Of a stretch of DNA of 64,000 bases, positions 8,688 to 17,225 are shown one piece after another. The DNA comes from Xanthomonas pisi DSM 18956. GTDB taxonomy: Bacteria; Pseudomonadota; Gammaproteobacteria; Xanthomonadales; Xanthomonadaceae. The DNA lies in NCBI RefSeq assembly GCF_001010415.1, contig NZ_JPLE01000020.1:17178-81177 (forward strand), written 5' to 3'. Each line of letters begins with the position of its first letter. Position 1 is the stretch's first letter. The notes under the pieces are model-generated. The model did not search any database. It was given only the letters and a program-made list of their open reading frames with translations, and was not told the origin of the DNA. The position numbers and the translations under genes are program-made.

Positions 8688-8805
8688 GGGATTCGGGAGT
8701 CGGGATTGGGGATTCGCAAGAGCAGATCCTGGGTCCTGGACGCATCGGGCTCGCGGATGAGCCGGCAGCTCTTACCAATCCCCAATCCCGAATGCCGATT
8801 CCCGG
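8688..8805. repeat. GGGATT-type heptad repeat element, copy 1
   Basis: A G-rich arm at 8688-8716 is built of GGGATTC, GGGAGTC and GGGATTG units with four G-tracts of three or more. A complementary-type C-rich arm (CAATCCCCAATCCCG...) occupies 8776-8805 and directly abuts the ABC gene stop codon. Two further copies occur at 49886-50028 and 58577-58725. Such heptads are common between genes in Xanthomonas and can fold into G-quadruplexes. Confidence 0.7.
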
Positions 8806-8807
8806 CC

Positions 8808-10688
8808 TCACCGATACCCCGCCGCCTGCAACTCGAACAGCTCCGCATAGCGCCCGCCCTGGGCCATCAGTTCGGCATGGGTGCCGTTGGCTTCGATGCG
8901 GCCGGCGGCCAGCACCAGGATGCGGTCGGCCATGCGCACGCTGGAGAAGCGGTGCGAGATCAGCACCGCGGTGCGGTTGTCCGACAGTTCCTTGAAGCGC
9001 TGGAACACCTCGAACTCGCTGCGCGCATCCAGTGCGGCGGTGGGTTCGTCCAGGATCATCAGCTGCGCATCGCGCATGTAGGCGCGTGCGATGGCGATCT
9101 TCTGCCACTGCCCGCCGGACAGATCCACGCTGTTCTTGAAGCGTCGGCCGATCAATTGGTCGTAGCCATCGGGCAGGCTGTCGATCAGCTCGCCGGCCAT
9201 TGCGCGCTGCGCAGCGGCCTGGATGCGCGGCGTATCGTCCATCGCATCGACCTGGCCCACGCCGATGTTCTCGCCCACGCTCAGGTGGTAGCGCACGAAG
9301 TCCTGAAAGATTACCCCCAGGTTGGCGCGCAGATCGTCCAGGTCGTAGTCGCGCAGGTCCTGCCCATCGAGCAGGATGCGGCCTTCGTCCGGGTCGTACA
9401 GCCGCGCCAGCAGCTTGACCAGGGTGGTCTTGCCGGCGCCGTTTTCGCCGACCAGCGCCAGCACTTCGCCGGCGCGCAGTTCGAAATCCAGGTGCCGCAC
9501 CGTCCATTGCTCGGCGTCCGGATAACGGAAGCCCACGTCCTCGAACACGAAGCCCTGACGGATCGGGCGCGGCACCGGCAAGGCATTGGGGCGCGAGCGG
9601 ATCTCCGGCACGATGTTGAAGAACGAGTACAGATCGTCCAGATACAAGGCCTGGCCGGCGACCTGCGAAAAGCCGATCAACAGGCCTTCCAGCAACTGAC
9701 GCAGGCGCAGGAAACTGCCGGCCAGAAAGGTCAGATCGCCGATGCTGAAATCGCCACGCACCGTGCGCCAGGCGATGTAGCCGTAGGCCATGTAGTAGCC
9801 CAAGGTGCCCAGCGCCGCCAGCAACGCTCCCCACAACGCACGCTTGCGCGCCAGTGCGCGGTTGGCCTGGAAGAACTTGTCGGCCAGGCGCCGGTACCGC
9901 GCGATCAGGAAGCGATGCAGGTTGAGGATCTTGACTTCTTTTGCGGTCTCCACGCTGGCGCCGACCTGGCGCAGGTAGTCGAGCTGGCGGCGCTCCGGCG
10001 TCCACTGGAAGTTGAGCGAATAGCCCAGCGCATTGAAGTGTGCCTCGCCGATGAAGGCCGGGATCAGCGCGATCGCCAGCAGCACGATCAACCACGGCGC
10101 ATACACCACCAGGCCCACCGCCAGGCTGACCACGGTGATGGCGTCCTGCACCTGGCCGAACAATTGGCTCATCAGGTTCATGCGGTTCATGGTCTGGCGC
10201 CGCGCGCGATCGAGCTTGTCCTGGCGGTCGGGGTCTTCGAAGTCTTCCAGATCTAATTGGGCGGCATGTTCCATCAGCCGCACGCTGGCAGCGTTGTTGA
10301 ACAGCTCCGACAACAGCGCATCGGCATACCCGACCATGCGCCCGAGCAGATCCGAACCGATCGCCAGCGCCAGTTCCAGCGCCAGCAATTCCAGCAAGCG
10401 GTTCAAGCGTCCGCTGCTCAATGCCTGGGTCAGGGACTCGAACGCCGGCGGCTGGCCGACCAGGTGGATCGCCTCGTCGATGATCAATTTGCCGATATAC
10501 AGCGTGGCCACCGGCATCAACGCGCGCAGCACGCGCAGACCGATACTGCTGGCGCTCAACCAGCGGCTGGTCTGCCAGATCTGGCGCAGGAACGGGGGCA
10601 GATTACGCAGCGCATCCAGGCGCTCGCGCAGGGTAGGGCCGGTACGGGGAGCGGCGGGCGCGGCGGCGCCGGAACGGGAAGCTGACAT
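8808..10688 (-). CDS. ABC exporter, fused membrane and ATPase domains
   Basis: Half-transporter of 626 residues that should work as a dimer in the inner membrane. An N-terminal membrane domain of about six helices (residues 40-340) is followed by an ATPase domain. Visible motifs are Walker A GENGAGKTT, signature LSGGQWQK, Walker B LMILDEPTAALD and the H-loop ISHRFSSVR. The ATG at 10688 was chosen because the upstream extension is Arg/Ala/Pro-rich shadow sequence and overlaps the divergent promoter region. The gene stands alone, divergent from fumarase, so the exported substrate (lipid, peptide or drug) cannot be inferred. Confidence 0.88.
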   Translation of the reverse strand: MSASRSGAAAPAAPRTGPTLRERLDALRNLPPFLRQIWQTSRWLSASSIGLRVLRALMPVATLYIGKLIIDEAIHLVGQPPAFESLTQALSSGRLNRLLELLALELALAIGSDLLGRMVGYADALLSELFNNAASVRLMEHAAQLDLEDFEDPDRQDKLDRARRQTMNRMNLMSQLFGQVQDAITVVSLAVGLVVYAPWLIVLLAIALIPAFIGEAHFNALGYSLNFQWTPERRQLDYLRQVGASVETAKEVKILNLHRFLIARYRRLADKFFQANRALARKRALWGALLAALGTLGYYMAYGYIAWRTVRGDFSIGDLTFLAGSFLRLRQLLEGLLIGFSQVAGQALYLDDLYSFFNIVPEIRSRPNALPVPRPIRQGFVFEDVGFRYPDAEQWTVRHLDFELRAGEVLALVGENGAGKTTLVKLLARLYDPDEGRILLDGQDLRDYDLDDLRANLGVIFQDFVRYHLSVGENIGVGQVDAMDDTPRIQAAAQRAMAGELIDSLPDGYDQLIGRRFKNSVDLSGGQWQKIAIARAYMRDAQLMILDEPTAALDARSEFEVFQRFKELSDNRTAVLISHRFSSVRMADRILVLAAGRIEANGTHAELMAQGGRYAELFELQAAGYR

Positions 10689-10927
10689 CGCGCTAGTGTG
10701 CCGCGCGCGGCGTGGGTGCGGGGTGTTGGGATGCTTGGCAACGGGCGATCGCGCGGTGCACAGGCCGGTCGCAGCGCGCTTGGCGGGGTCGGCACCGGCG
10801 GCGCGGCGCCCGTCCTGGCAGGCGCGCCCGCTCCATCTGTCGATCGCTGCGATTGATGCCACATCCGGCCGCGCCCGCGGTTTGCTCTAAAATATGCCGA
10901 TTGCCCCCGCCAGCCGTAGAGCCAGCC

Positions 10928-12445
10928 GTGACCTCGATCAAGCAGGAAGACCTCATCCAGTCCGTCGCCGATGCGCTGCAGTACATCAGCTACTACCACC
11001 CGGTCGACTACATCAGGAATCTGTCCGCCGCCTACGAGCGCGAAGAATCGCCGGCCGCCAAGGACGCCATCGCGCAGATCCTGATCAATTCGCGCATGTG
11101 CGCCGAAGGCCACCGCCCGATCTGCCAGGACACCGGCATCGTCACCGTGTTCCTGGAAATCGGCATGAACGTGCGCTGGGACGACGCCACCATGGGCGTG
11201 GAAGACATGGTCAACGAAGGCGTGCGTCGCGCTTACAACCATCCCGACAACAAGCTGCGCGCCAGCGTGCTGGCCGACCCGGCCGGCAAGCGCGCCAATA
11301 CCAAAGACAATACGCCGGCGGTGGTCAACACCAAGATCGTGCCCGGCGACCATCTCGAGGTGATCGTCGCGGCCAAGGGCGGCGGCTCGGAGGCCAAGAG
11401 CAAGTTCGCCATGCTCAACCCGTCCGATTCCATCGTCGACTGGGTGCTCAAGACCGTGCCGACCATGGGCGCCGGCTGGTGCCCGCCGGGCATGCTCGGC
11501 ATCGGCATCGGCGGTACTGCCGAGAAGGCGATGCTGCTGGCCAAGGAGGCGCTGATGGAGCCGATCGACATCGTCGACCTGCAGGCGCGCGGTGCCTCCA
11601 ATCGCGCCGAAGAACTGCGGCTGGAACTCTACGAAAAGGTCAACGCGCTCGGCATCGGCGCGCAGGGCCTGGGCGGCCTGACCACGGTGCTGGACATCAA
11701 GGTCAAGGATTACCCGACCCACGCCGCCAACCTGCCGGTGGCGTTGATTCCCAATTGCGCCGCCACCCGCCATGCGCATTTCACCCTGGACGGCAGTGGC
11801 CCGGTGATGCTGGACCCGCCGTCGCTGGAAGACTGGCCCAAGCTCACCTACAACCCGACCAATGCGCGCCGGGTGAATCTGGACACCATCACCCGCGAGG
11901 AAGTCGCCAGCTTCAAGCCGGGCGAAGTGGTGCTGCTCAACGGCAAGCTGCTGACCGGCCGCGACGCTGCGCACAAGCGCATGATCGACATGCTCAACCG
12001 CGGCGAAAGCCTGCCGGTGGATTTCACCAACCGCTTCATCTACTACGTCGGCCCGGTCGATCCGGTACGCGACGAGGTAGTGGGCCCGGCCGGCCCGACC
12101 ACCGCCACGCGCATGGACAAGTTCACCCGCCAGATGCTGGAACAGACCGGCCTGCTCGGCATGGTCGGCAAGTCCGAGCGCGGCGATGCGGCCATCGATG
12201 CGATCCGCGACAACAAGGCCGTCTACCTGATGGCGGTCGGCGGGTCGGCGTATCTGGTGTCCAAGGCGATCAAGGCCGCGCGCGTGCTGGCCTTCGAAGA
12301 CCTGGGTATGGAGGCGATCTACGAATTCGAGGTCAAGGACATGCCGGTCACCGTGGCGGTGGATTCCACCGGCGAATCGGTGCACAAGACCGGCCCGCGC
12401 CAATGGCAATCGCGCATCGGCAAGATTCCGGTCGTGGTGGAATAA
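10928..12445 (+). CDS. Class I fumarate hydratase (4Fe-4S)
   Basis: Converts fumarate to malate in the citric acid cycle. The 505-residue protein belongs to the oxygen-sensitive iron-sulfur class. The three cluster cysteines are Cys66 (RPICQDTG), Cys185 (GAGWCPPGM) and Cys277 (IPNCAATRH), with spacing almost identical to E. coli FumA. The start is a GTG at 10928, leading to MTSIKQEDLIQSVADALQ, the usual N-terminus. The longer open frame upstream runs into the divergent ABC transporter promoter region. A possible -10 (TAAAAT) lies about 40 bases before the start. A hairpin pair follows the stop. Confidence 0.95.
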   Translation: MTSIKQEDLIQSVADALQYISYYHPVDYIRNLSAAYEREESPAAKDAIAQILINSRMCAEGHRPICQDTGIVTVFLEIGMNVRWDDATMGVEDMVNEGVRRAYNHPDNKLRASVLADPAGKRANTKDNTPAVVNTKIVPGDHLEVIVAAKGGGSEAKSKFAMLNPSDSIVDWVLKTVPTMGAGWCPPGMLGIGIGGTAEKAMLLAKEALMEPIDIVDLQARGASNRAEELRLELYEKVNALGIGAQGLGGLTTVLDIKVKDYPTHAANLPVALIPNCAATRHAHFTLDGSGPVMLDPPSLEDWPKLTYNPTNARRVNLDTITREEVASFKPGEVVLLNGKLLTGRDAAHKRMIDMLNRGESLPVDFTNRFIYYVGPVDPVRDEVVGPAGPTTATRMDKFTRQMLEQTGLLGMVGKSERGDAAIDAIRDNKAVYLMAVGGSAYLVSKAIKAARVLAFEDLGMEAIYEFEVKDMPVTVAVDSTGESVHKTGPRQWQSRIGKIPVVVE

Positions 12446-12463
12446 CGGCAGTCGCAACCGGCC

Positions 12464-12528
12464 GCGCAGACCGTCGGCGCGGCGGTCTGCGCACGTTGGC
12501 GGAACAAGCGCGCAGACGCGCGCGTTTT
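12464..12528 (+). terminator. Hairpin pair after fumarase gene
   Basis: The first hairpin, GCGCAGACCG with its exact complement, spans 12464-12492. The second (12508-12523) has a GCGCGC stem and is followed by GTTTT, giving a plausible factor-independent terminator. No gene is seen in the remaining sequence up to 12778. Confidence 0.5.
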
Positions 12529-12778
12529 CCGCATCCGCTGCATCCGCCTGACGACTGTGCGCGACAGTGCGCGCGTCAGCCGTGGTTGGAACGGCGAGGC
12601 GATGGCATGCCTTGCCGTTTGCTTGCAGGTCACCCGGCAGATGCAGCCAGGTACCGGCAGCGGGTCCAGTGCCGTCGGAGAGGCGGCATCTGCGATCTCT
12701 CGTCAGGGAAGACAGGCGTGGCTGCACGGGAACCGGCTATGCTCGCCGTACCCGCCGTTGGTCTTGAGGAGAACAGGA

Positions 12779-13204
12779 ATGCTCCGACTCGTCTGCGTCG
12801 CGCTGTTGTCGTGCCTGAGCCTGAGCTCGGCGGCGCAGCAGCAGAAGGCACCCACGGTGCTGTTTCCCTCGCGCAACTACGCGCCGCCACCTGCCGCCCC
12901 GGTGCCATTCGCAGAGCGTAATCCGCTCAAGACAGGCGACGCTGCGACACGCTTCAATGGCCCCTCGGCTGCGGATCGCTGTATCGCGCAGTGCAATAGC
13001 AGCGCTCGACAATGCCGCGCCGACCGGCCCAGCGAGTCCAGTTGCAGCAGCAGGGCAGCGCCGCGCGGAAAGCGCTGCGACGACGTGCAGAATCCGGCGC
13101 AACGAGCCAACTGCATGGCGCAGGTCTTCGATTGCACCCAGCAAAGCGACGACAATCACTGCGAACCGCGCAAGCTCGCCTGCCTGCGCGCCTGTACCAA
13201 CTGA
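12779..13204 (+). CDS. Secreted cysteine-rich hypothetical protein
   Basis: A 141-residue protein with a Sec-type signal peptide (MLRLVCVALLSCLSLSSAAQ) and no recognised family. The mature part begins with a Pro/Ala-rich stretch and ends in a region with ten cysteines in about 75 residues. Several are spaced as CxxxC (DRCIAQC, KLACLRAC). This even number suggests disulfide bonds formed in the periplasm or outside the cell. The start is well supported by GAGGAGAACAGG just before the ATG. A glutathione transferase gene begins 13 bases after the stop, so the two probably share a transcript. Confidence 0.75.
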   Translation: MLRLVCVALLSCLSLSSAAQQQKAPTVLFPSRNYAPPPAAPVPFAERNPLKTGDAATRFNGPSAADRCIAQCNSSARQCRADRPSESSCSSRAAPRGKRCDDVQNPAQRANCMAQVFDCTQQSDDNHCEPRKLACLRACTN

Positions 13205-13217
13205 CCCGAGACCCCGC

Positions 13218-13853
13218 ATGGCCGCCACGCTCTACCACACCCCCAGTACCGCCGCCCTGGTCCTCCATTGGCTGTTGATCGAACTGGACGTTGCGCACGT
13301 ACTGCATCCGCTGGATTTCGAACGCGGCGAGCAAAAGGCGCCGGAGTATCTGGCGCTCAACCCGGCCGGGGTGGTGCCGACCCTGGTGCTGGACGGGCAG
13401 GTCCTCACCGAAGCGGCCGCCATCGTCATGCACCTGGCCGATCTCTACCCGCACGCCGGGTTGGCGCCGCCGGTCGCCACGCCCGAGCGCGCGGCGTACT
13501 CCACGTGGATGTTTTTCTGCGCCAATACCTTGCAGCCGGCGTATCGCGCCTGGTTCTACCCGCACGAGCCGGCCGGCGCCGCGCACGTCGATGCAGCGCA
13601 GGCGCAAGCACGCAACAAGCTGGAAGCGGCCTGGACCCAGGTCGATGCGCATCTGCAGGCACACGGGCCGTATCTGCTCGGCCAGACGCTATCGGCCGCC
13701 GATTTCATGCTGACCATGTTGATGCGCTGGTCGCGCAACATGCCGCGTCCGACCGATACCTGGCCGGCGCTGAAGGCGCATGCGCAGCGTATGAAGGCGC
13801 GCCCGGCGTTTCAGGAAACCTATCGTCGCGAGGGTATAGCGGACTGGACCTGA
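13218..13853 (+). CDS. Glutathione S-transferase family protein
   Basis: Cytosolic GST-fold enzyme of 211 residues. The N-terminal thioredoxin-like domain carries the cis-Pro segment GVVPTLVLDGQVLTEAAAI, which binds the glutathione gamma-glutamyl group. The C-terminal helical domain ends with LSAADFMLTMLMRW, the conserved N-cap/hydrophobic-staple region of GSTs. The ATG at 13218 begins directly with the first beta strand (MAATLYHTPSTAA), where Ser10 or a neighbour could be the thiol-activating residue. It follows the cysteine-rich secreted protein at 13 bases. Substrate unknown. A second GST lies at 25.3 kb. Confidence 0.88.
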   Translation: MAATLYHTPSTAALVLHWLLIELDVAHVLHPLDFERGEQKAPEYLALNPAGVVPTLVLDGQVLTEAAAIVMHLADLYPHAGLAPPVATPERAAYSTWMFFCANTLQPAYRAWFYPHEPAGAAHVDAAQAQARNKLEAAWTQVDAHLQAHGPYLLGQTLSAADFMLTMLMRWSRNMPRPTDTWPALKAHAQRMKARPAFQETYRREGIADWT

Positions 13854-13964
13854 ACCCGCGGCGCGTGGGCGCGAAGTCATGTCCGGATAACCTCCCTGGT
13901 AGGCATTTGCCGCGCCGGCCGCGTAGTAGCATCGCGAGACCAACCAGAGAGCAGGGGCTCGTCC

Positions 13965-14681
13965 ATGTCGCATTCCGCATCCCGCCGAAAATTGCTGCAG
14001 TGCGCCTGTTGCGCGCCGATCGCGGCCGCTGCCGCATCCCTCCCGTTCGCGGTACGCGCGGCGGCACCCTCGAAAAAGACCGATCTCAACGCCGAACAGG
14101 CGCTGCAGGTGCTGCGCGACGGAAACGCGGCCTTCGTCGAGAATCGCCCCAAAAAGGTCATTTCCGACAGCAAGCGGCGTCTGGAACTGGCGCTCGGGCA
14201 GACTCCCTTCGTGATCCTGGTGTCGTGCTCGGACTCGCGCGTGCCGCCGGAGCTGCTGTTCGGCCGCGGCCTGGGTGAGATGTTCATCGTGCGCAACGCC
14301 GGTAATACCGTGGACACCACCGCGCTTGGGTCGATCGAATATGCGGTGAGCCAGCTCGGCGTGCCGCTGGTGGTGGTGATGGGCCACGAAAGTTGCGGCG
14401 CAGTGGCGGCTGCGGTGTCGGTTGTCGAACAGAATGCCTTCTTTCCCGGCGCGATCGGCTCCATGATCGAACCCATCGTCCCGGCCGTGCTGGCCGCCAA
14501 GAGCAAGGGCGGCGACGACCTGCTCGCCGCCTCGGTCAAGGCCAACGTCAAGCGCACTGTCGATCGCCTGCGCGGCGCCTCCGAACCGGCATTGCTCGAA
14601 CCGCTGCGCACAGGCGCATGTCGGGTGGTGGGCGCCTACTACACGTTGAAGGACGGCAAGGTGGATTTCTTCGACGTCTGA
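13965..14681 (+). CDS. Beta-class carbonic anhydrase, Tat-exported
   Basis: Zinc enzyme interconverting CO2 and bicarbonate. The 238-residue protein has the beta-class zinc motifs CSDSRVPPE and HESCG, spaced as usual, with the Asp/Arg dyad in CxDxR. The N-terminus is unusual: MSHSASRRKLLQCACC followed by a hydrophobic Ala-rich stretch ending near VRAAAP. This is a twin-arginine signal with the SRRKLL core, so the folded enzyme is probably exported to the periplasm. The start ATG at 13965 is needed for that signal. A bidirectional terminator separates it from the convergent pldA. Confidence 0.92.
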   Translation: MSHSASRRKLLQCACCAPIAAAAASLPFAVRAAAPSKKTDLNAEQALQVLRDGNAAFVENRPKKVISDSKRRLELALGQTPFVILVSCSDSRVPPELLFGRGLGEMFIVRNAGNTVDTTALGSIEYAVSQLGVPLVVVMGHESCGAVAAAVSVVEQNAFFPGAIGSMIEPIVPAVLAAKSKGGDDLLAASVKANVKRTVDRLRGASEPALLEPLRTGACRVVGAYYTLKDGKVDFFDV

Positions 14682-14747
14682 GTCGCCGCCTGAAACAGGG
14701 CGGCAGCGTCTTCCGCCGTCCCTGTTTGCGTGCGGTAACCGCGACAC

Positions 14748-14776
14748 AAAAAAGCCGGCATCGCTGCCGGCTTTTT
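14748..14776. terminator. Bidirectional rho-independent terminator
   Basis: A-run plus GCCGGCA, TCGC loop, TGCCGGC plus T-run. The A and T runs on either side let it serve the carbonic anhydrase gene on the plus strand and pldA on the minus strand. Confidence 0.9.
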
Positions 14777-14863
14777 CATTGCAGTCCCCCACATCGCTCA
14801 GGTCGACACAGACTCCAGCGCGTGGTCAGGCTGCGACAGGCGTTATCCGTACCGCCAGCGCCG

Positions 14864-15994
14864 TCAGAACCACTCCAGCAACGACACGCCCAGGCCGATG
14901 TAGGTGGCCTTGTGGTTGTAGTCGATCAGGCTTTCGCCGTAGCCGTCGAACACCTGCACATGGCCGCGCAGCAGGTTGGTGATGGGGAAGCCGTAATCTA
15001 GCTGCACCGAACCGTGCGAGCGGTCGCCGCCACGCAGCGAATGCCGCGCGATCAACGCAAATTCGTGGCCGTCCTTGTTGTAGACCAGGGTCGCGTCGCC
15101 GCGGCCCATGTAATCCTCGATGTCGGGATTGTTGTCGTCGGCACGGTCTTCCTTGATGCGGAACCACGGGCGCAGCGTCAGCGCCCAGTTTTCGCGATCC
15201 AGGCCGATGTTGAGGATCACCCGGTTCCAGGAGCGCGACAGCGGATCTTCGCGGCCGTTGGACATGTGGTTGAGGCTGATGCCGCTCATGCGGCCCTTCC
15301 AGCCGAACAGGCTGTAGTTGTTGCGGAACACCAGCATCGCTTCCGGCTCGTAATTGGTTTCGCGGAACGGGCGCGAGGCATCGGTGTTGTAGGCCTGCCA
15401 ACGCGAACTCTGGGTGTAGCCCATCCAGATGTCGCCGTTGTCGCCGAACAGGTCTTCGACCACCTTGGTCTTGAAGCTCAGCTGGAACTTCAACTCGGCG
15501 CTATCCAGTTGCTGTGGCGTGCTGACCGAGTTGGCCGGGTTCGGCGATTGTGGCGTACGGTTGGTGTCGCTGGTCCAGAACGCCGGCAGCAGATAGACCG
15601 GCTTGTAGCCACGCAGCTGGAACGTGCCCAGCTTGGAGTCCTTGGCCAGTTCCCAGCGGCGATCCAGCAGCGAACCGCGGCCGGCATTGGCGACCGCTTC
15701 TTCCTTCGGCTGGTCCTGGCCGTCGGCGCGGAAGAAATCGCCCATGCGGCTGATCTTGCGGGTGTCGTCCGCCTTGGCGGCCTGCTTGGCCAACTGCGCT
15801 GCGGCATCTGCCTCCTGCACAGCCTGCGGGGTATAACCCAGCGCCTGGTCGTAGCACGCCAGGCGCGCGGCATCCGAAGTCACGGAGGTACAGGCCTGCG
15901 GCGACGCCGGCTGCGGAGCGATTTCCTGGCCATGCGCCAGTGGCGCAGCGGCCAGGGCGATCAGCATCAGGGGACGGGTGCGGTGCTTGGGCAT
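14864..15994 (-). CDS. pldA: Outer-membrane phospholipase A (OMPLA)
   Basis: Outer-membrane beta-barrel phospholipase that removes mislocalised phospholipids from the outer leaflet. The 376-residue precursor has a signal peptide (hydrophobic stretch ending near LAHGQ), then a long Ala/Gln/Lys-rich segment. The barrel begins around LGTFQLRGYKPVYLLP. The catalytic His and Ser lie in SLNHMSNGRED (HxS), with the active-site Asn downstream in SRSWNRV. The protein ends in Phe (SLLEWF), as expected for barrel assembly by BAM. The ATG at 15994 starts the signal peptide; the open frame extends upstream with shadow-like sequence. Confidence 0.92.
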   Translation of the reverse strand: MPKHRTRPLMLIALAAAPLAHGQEIAPQPASPQACTSVTSDAARLACYDQALGYTPQAVQEADAAAQLAKQAAKADDTRKISRMGDFFRADGQDQPKEEAVANAGRGSLLDRRWELAKDSKLGTFQLRGYKPVYLLPAFWTSDTNRTPQSPNPANSVSTPQQLDSAELKFQLSFKTKVVEDLFGDNGDIWMGYTQSSRWQAYNTDASRPFRETNYEPEAMLVFRNNYSLFGWKGRMSGISLNHMSNGREDPLSRSWNRVILNIGLDRENWALTLRPWFRIKEDRADDNNPDIEDYMGRGDATLVYNKDGHEFALIARHSLRGGDRSHGSVQLDYGFPITNLLRGHVQVFDGYGESLIDYNHKATYIGLGVSLLEWF

Positions 15995-16204
15995 GGGCAG
16001 TCTGGCCGAGTGTAGGCGCCAGGCAGGCGCGTCAGGCGCGTAGCTTAACGGTCGCGTCTGCATACGCCGTGTGTACACGGCGGCATAACATCTATGGCGT
16101 TGCGACCAGGCGGGTGTCGCTACGCTGGTGGGGCGTTGCTGAGACCCGGTCTGCACGCCCGGTGCGACAGCGGCCGTGCCGGCCCGGGATCTGCAATGGA
16201 TGGG

Positions 16205-16690
16205 TCAGAAGAACCAGGCGATCGCAAACACGCCCAACATGCACATGCCCAGGGCCAGCTTGGTGGCCGTGCCCAGCATGATGCCGACCCAGGTGCCGAA
16301 GCCGACCTTGGTGGCCTGGCCGGTCTTGCGGGTCTGGTAGTACTCGCCCAACCACGCGCCGGCGAACGGGCCGACGAACAAGCCGATCGGCATGAAGAAA
16401 ATCCCGGCGATGGCACCGATCACCGACCCCCACATCGCCATCTTGCTGGCTCCCACGCGCTGCGCGCCGTAGAGGGTGGCGAGGAAGTCGATGACGAACG
16501 ACAGTGCGGTGATCAACCCGAGTAGCACCAGCGCGACCCAGCCGACATGGGTGAACCCGTCTGCCCAGGCCGCCACCAACAGTCCGGCAAAGACCAGCGG
16601 CAAGCCCGGCAGTGCGGGCAGGATGACGCCGGCAAGACCCACCAGCACCAGCACGCCAGCCAGCACGTAATAAACGACAGTCGTGTCCAT
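16205..16690 (-). CDS. DUF456 family membrane protein
   Basis: Small inner-membrane protein of 161 residues with about four glycine-rich hydrophobic helices. It matches DUF456 in pattern: GLAGVILPALPGLPLVFAGLL near the start, FLATLYGAQRVGASK in the middle, and IGLFVGPFAGAWLGEYYQTRKTGQATKVGFGTWVGI near the end. The family is widespread in bacteria and has no established function. Its glycine-zipper-like repeats suggest tight helix packing. It is divergent from the cold-shock gene, with about 230 bases between. Confidence 0.85.
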   Translation of the reverse strand: MDTTVVYYVLAGVLVLVGLAGVILPALPGLPLVFAGLLVAAWADGFTHVGWVALVLLGLITALSFVIDFLATLYGAQRVGASKMAMWGSVIGAIAGIFFMPIGLFVGPFAGAWLGEYYQTRKTGQATKVGFGTWVGIMLGTATKLALGMCMLGVFAIAWFF

Positions 16691-16718
16691 GATGGTCTAG
16701 AAATGTCCTGTTTCAGGC

Positions 16719-16918
16719 TTGACAAAAACGCGCAAAGAGTGCTTGAAAATTCGTTTTGTGCGGGTTAAGTTGCAGCCGCTGCTGTTTGCAAAGGTCACCG
16801 TGAATCGTGGCCTGATGCGGTAGATCGCCCGATCCGCTACATCCTTGTACCTCGCTTCCTCCTTGCAATCACAGCTGCCACCGCCAGTCCATCACAGTGT
16901 CGTAGGGAGTCAGTCGAG
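16719..16918 (+). promoter_or_regulatory. Promoter and long 5' leader of cold-shock gene
   Basis: A perfect -35 hexamer TTGACA lies at 16719-16724. The -10 is not well defined: A/T-rich sequence follows at 17-20 bases. A start of transcription near 16755 would leave a leader of about 160 bases, as in cspA genes where the leader acts as an RNA thermosensor. The leader role is inference. Confidence 0.45.
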
Positions 16919-17134
16919 ATGTCCAACATCGAACGCGAGAATGGTGTCGTGAAGTGGTTCAACGATGCCAAGGGCTTTGGATTCATCAGCCGCGAAAACG
17001 GCGAAGACGTCTTCGTCCATTTCCGCGCCATCCAGATCCAGGGCTTCAAGAGTCTCAAGGAGGGGCAGAAGGTCAGCTTCACCGTCGTGCAAGGCCAGAA
17101 GGGCCTGCAGGCCGATGCGGTGCAGGTGGTCTGA
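16919..17134 (+). CDS. Cold-shock protein (CspA family)
   Basis: A 71-residue OB-fold RNA chaperone that binds single-stranded RNA and DNA. Both ribonucleoprotein motifs are present: [12 protein letters not shown] (RNP1-like) and VFVHFRAI (RNP2-like). The family's common N-terminus appears as NGVVKWF. It is slightly longer at the start than E. coli CspA. A long untranslated leader and a strong terminator give a monocistronic unit. Whether it is cold-induced cannot be told from sequence, because many paralogues in this family are constitutive. Confidence 0.95.
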   Translation: MSNIERENGVVKWFNDAKGFGFISRENGEDVFVHFRAIQIQGFKSLKEGQKVSFTVVQGQKGLQADAVQVV

Positions 17135-17170
17135 GCCGCTGCAGTGCGGGTGATGCCTCACGCGCCCAGC

Positions 17171-17196
17171 AAAAAGGCCCGTTACCGGGCCTTTTT
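17171..17196. terminator. Bidirectional rho-independent terminator after cold-shock gene
   Basis: AAAAAGGCCCG, TTAC, CGGGCCTTTTT: an 11-bp stem with an A/T-run base. It serves the cold-shock gene and the convergent glycine-zipper lipoprotein gene, whose stop is 30 bases away. Confidence 0.9.
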
Positions 17197-17225
17197 GTTG
17201 TCCGCACCTTGGTGGCAGCCGCTGC

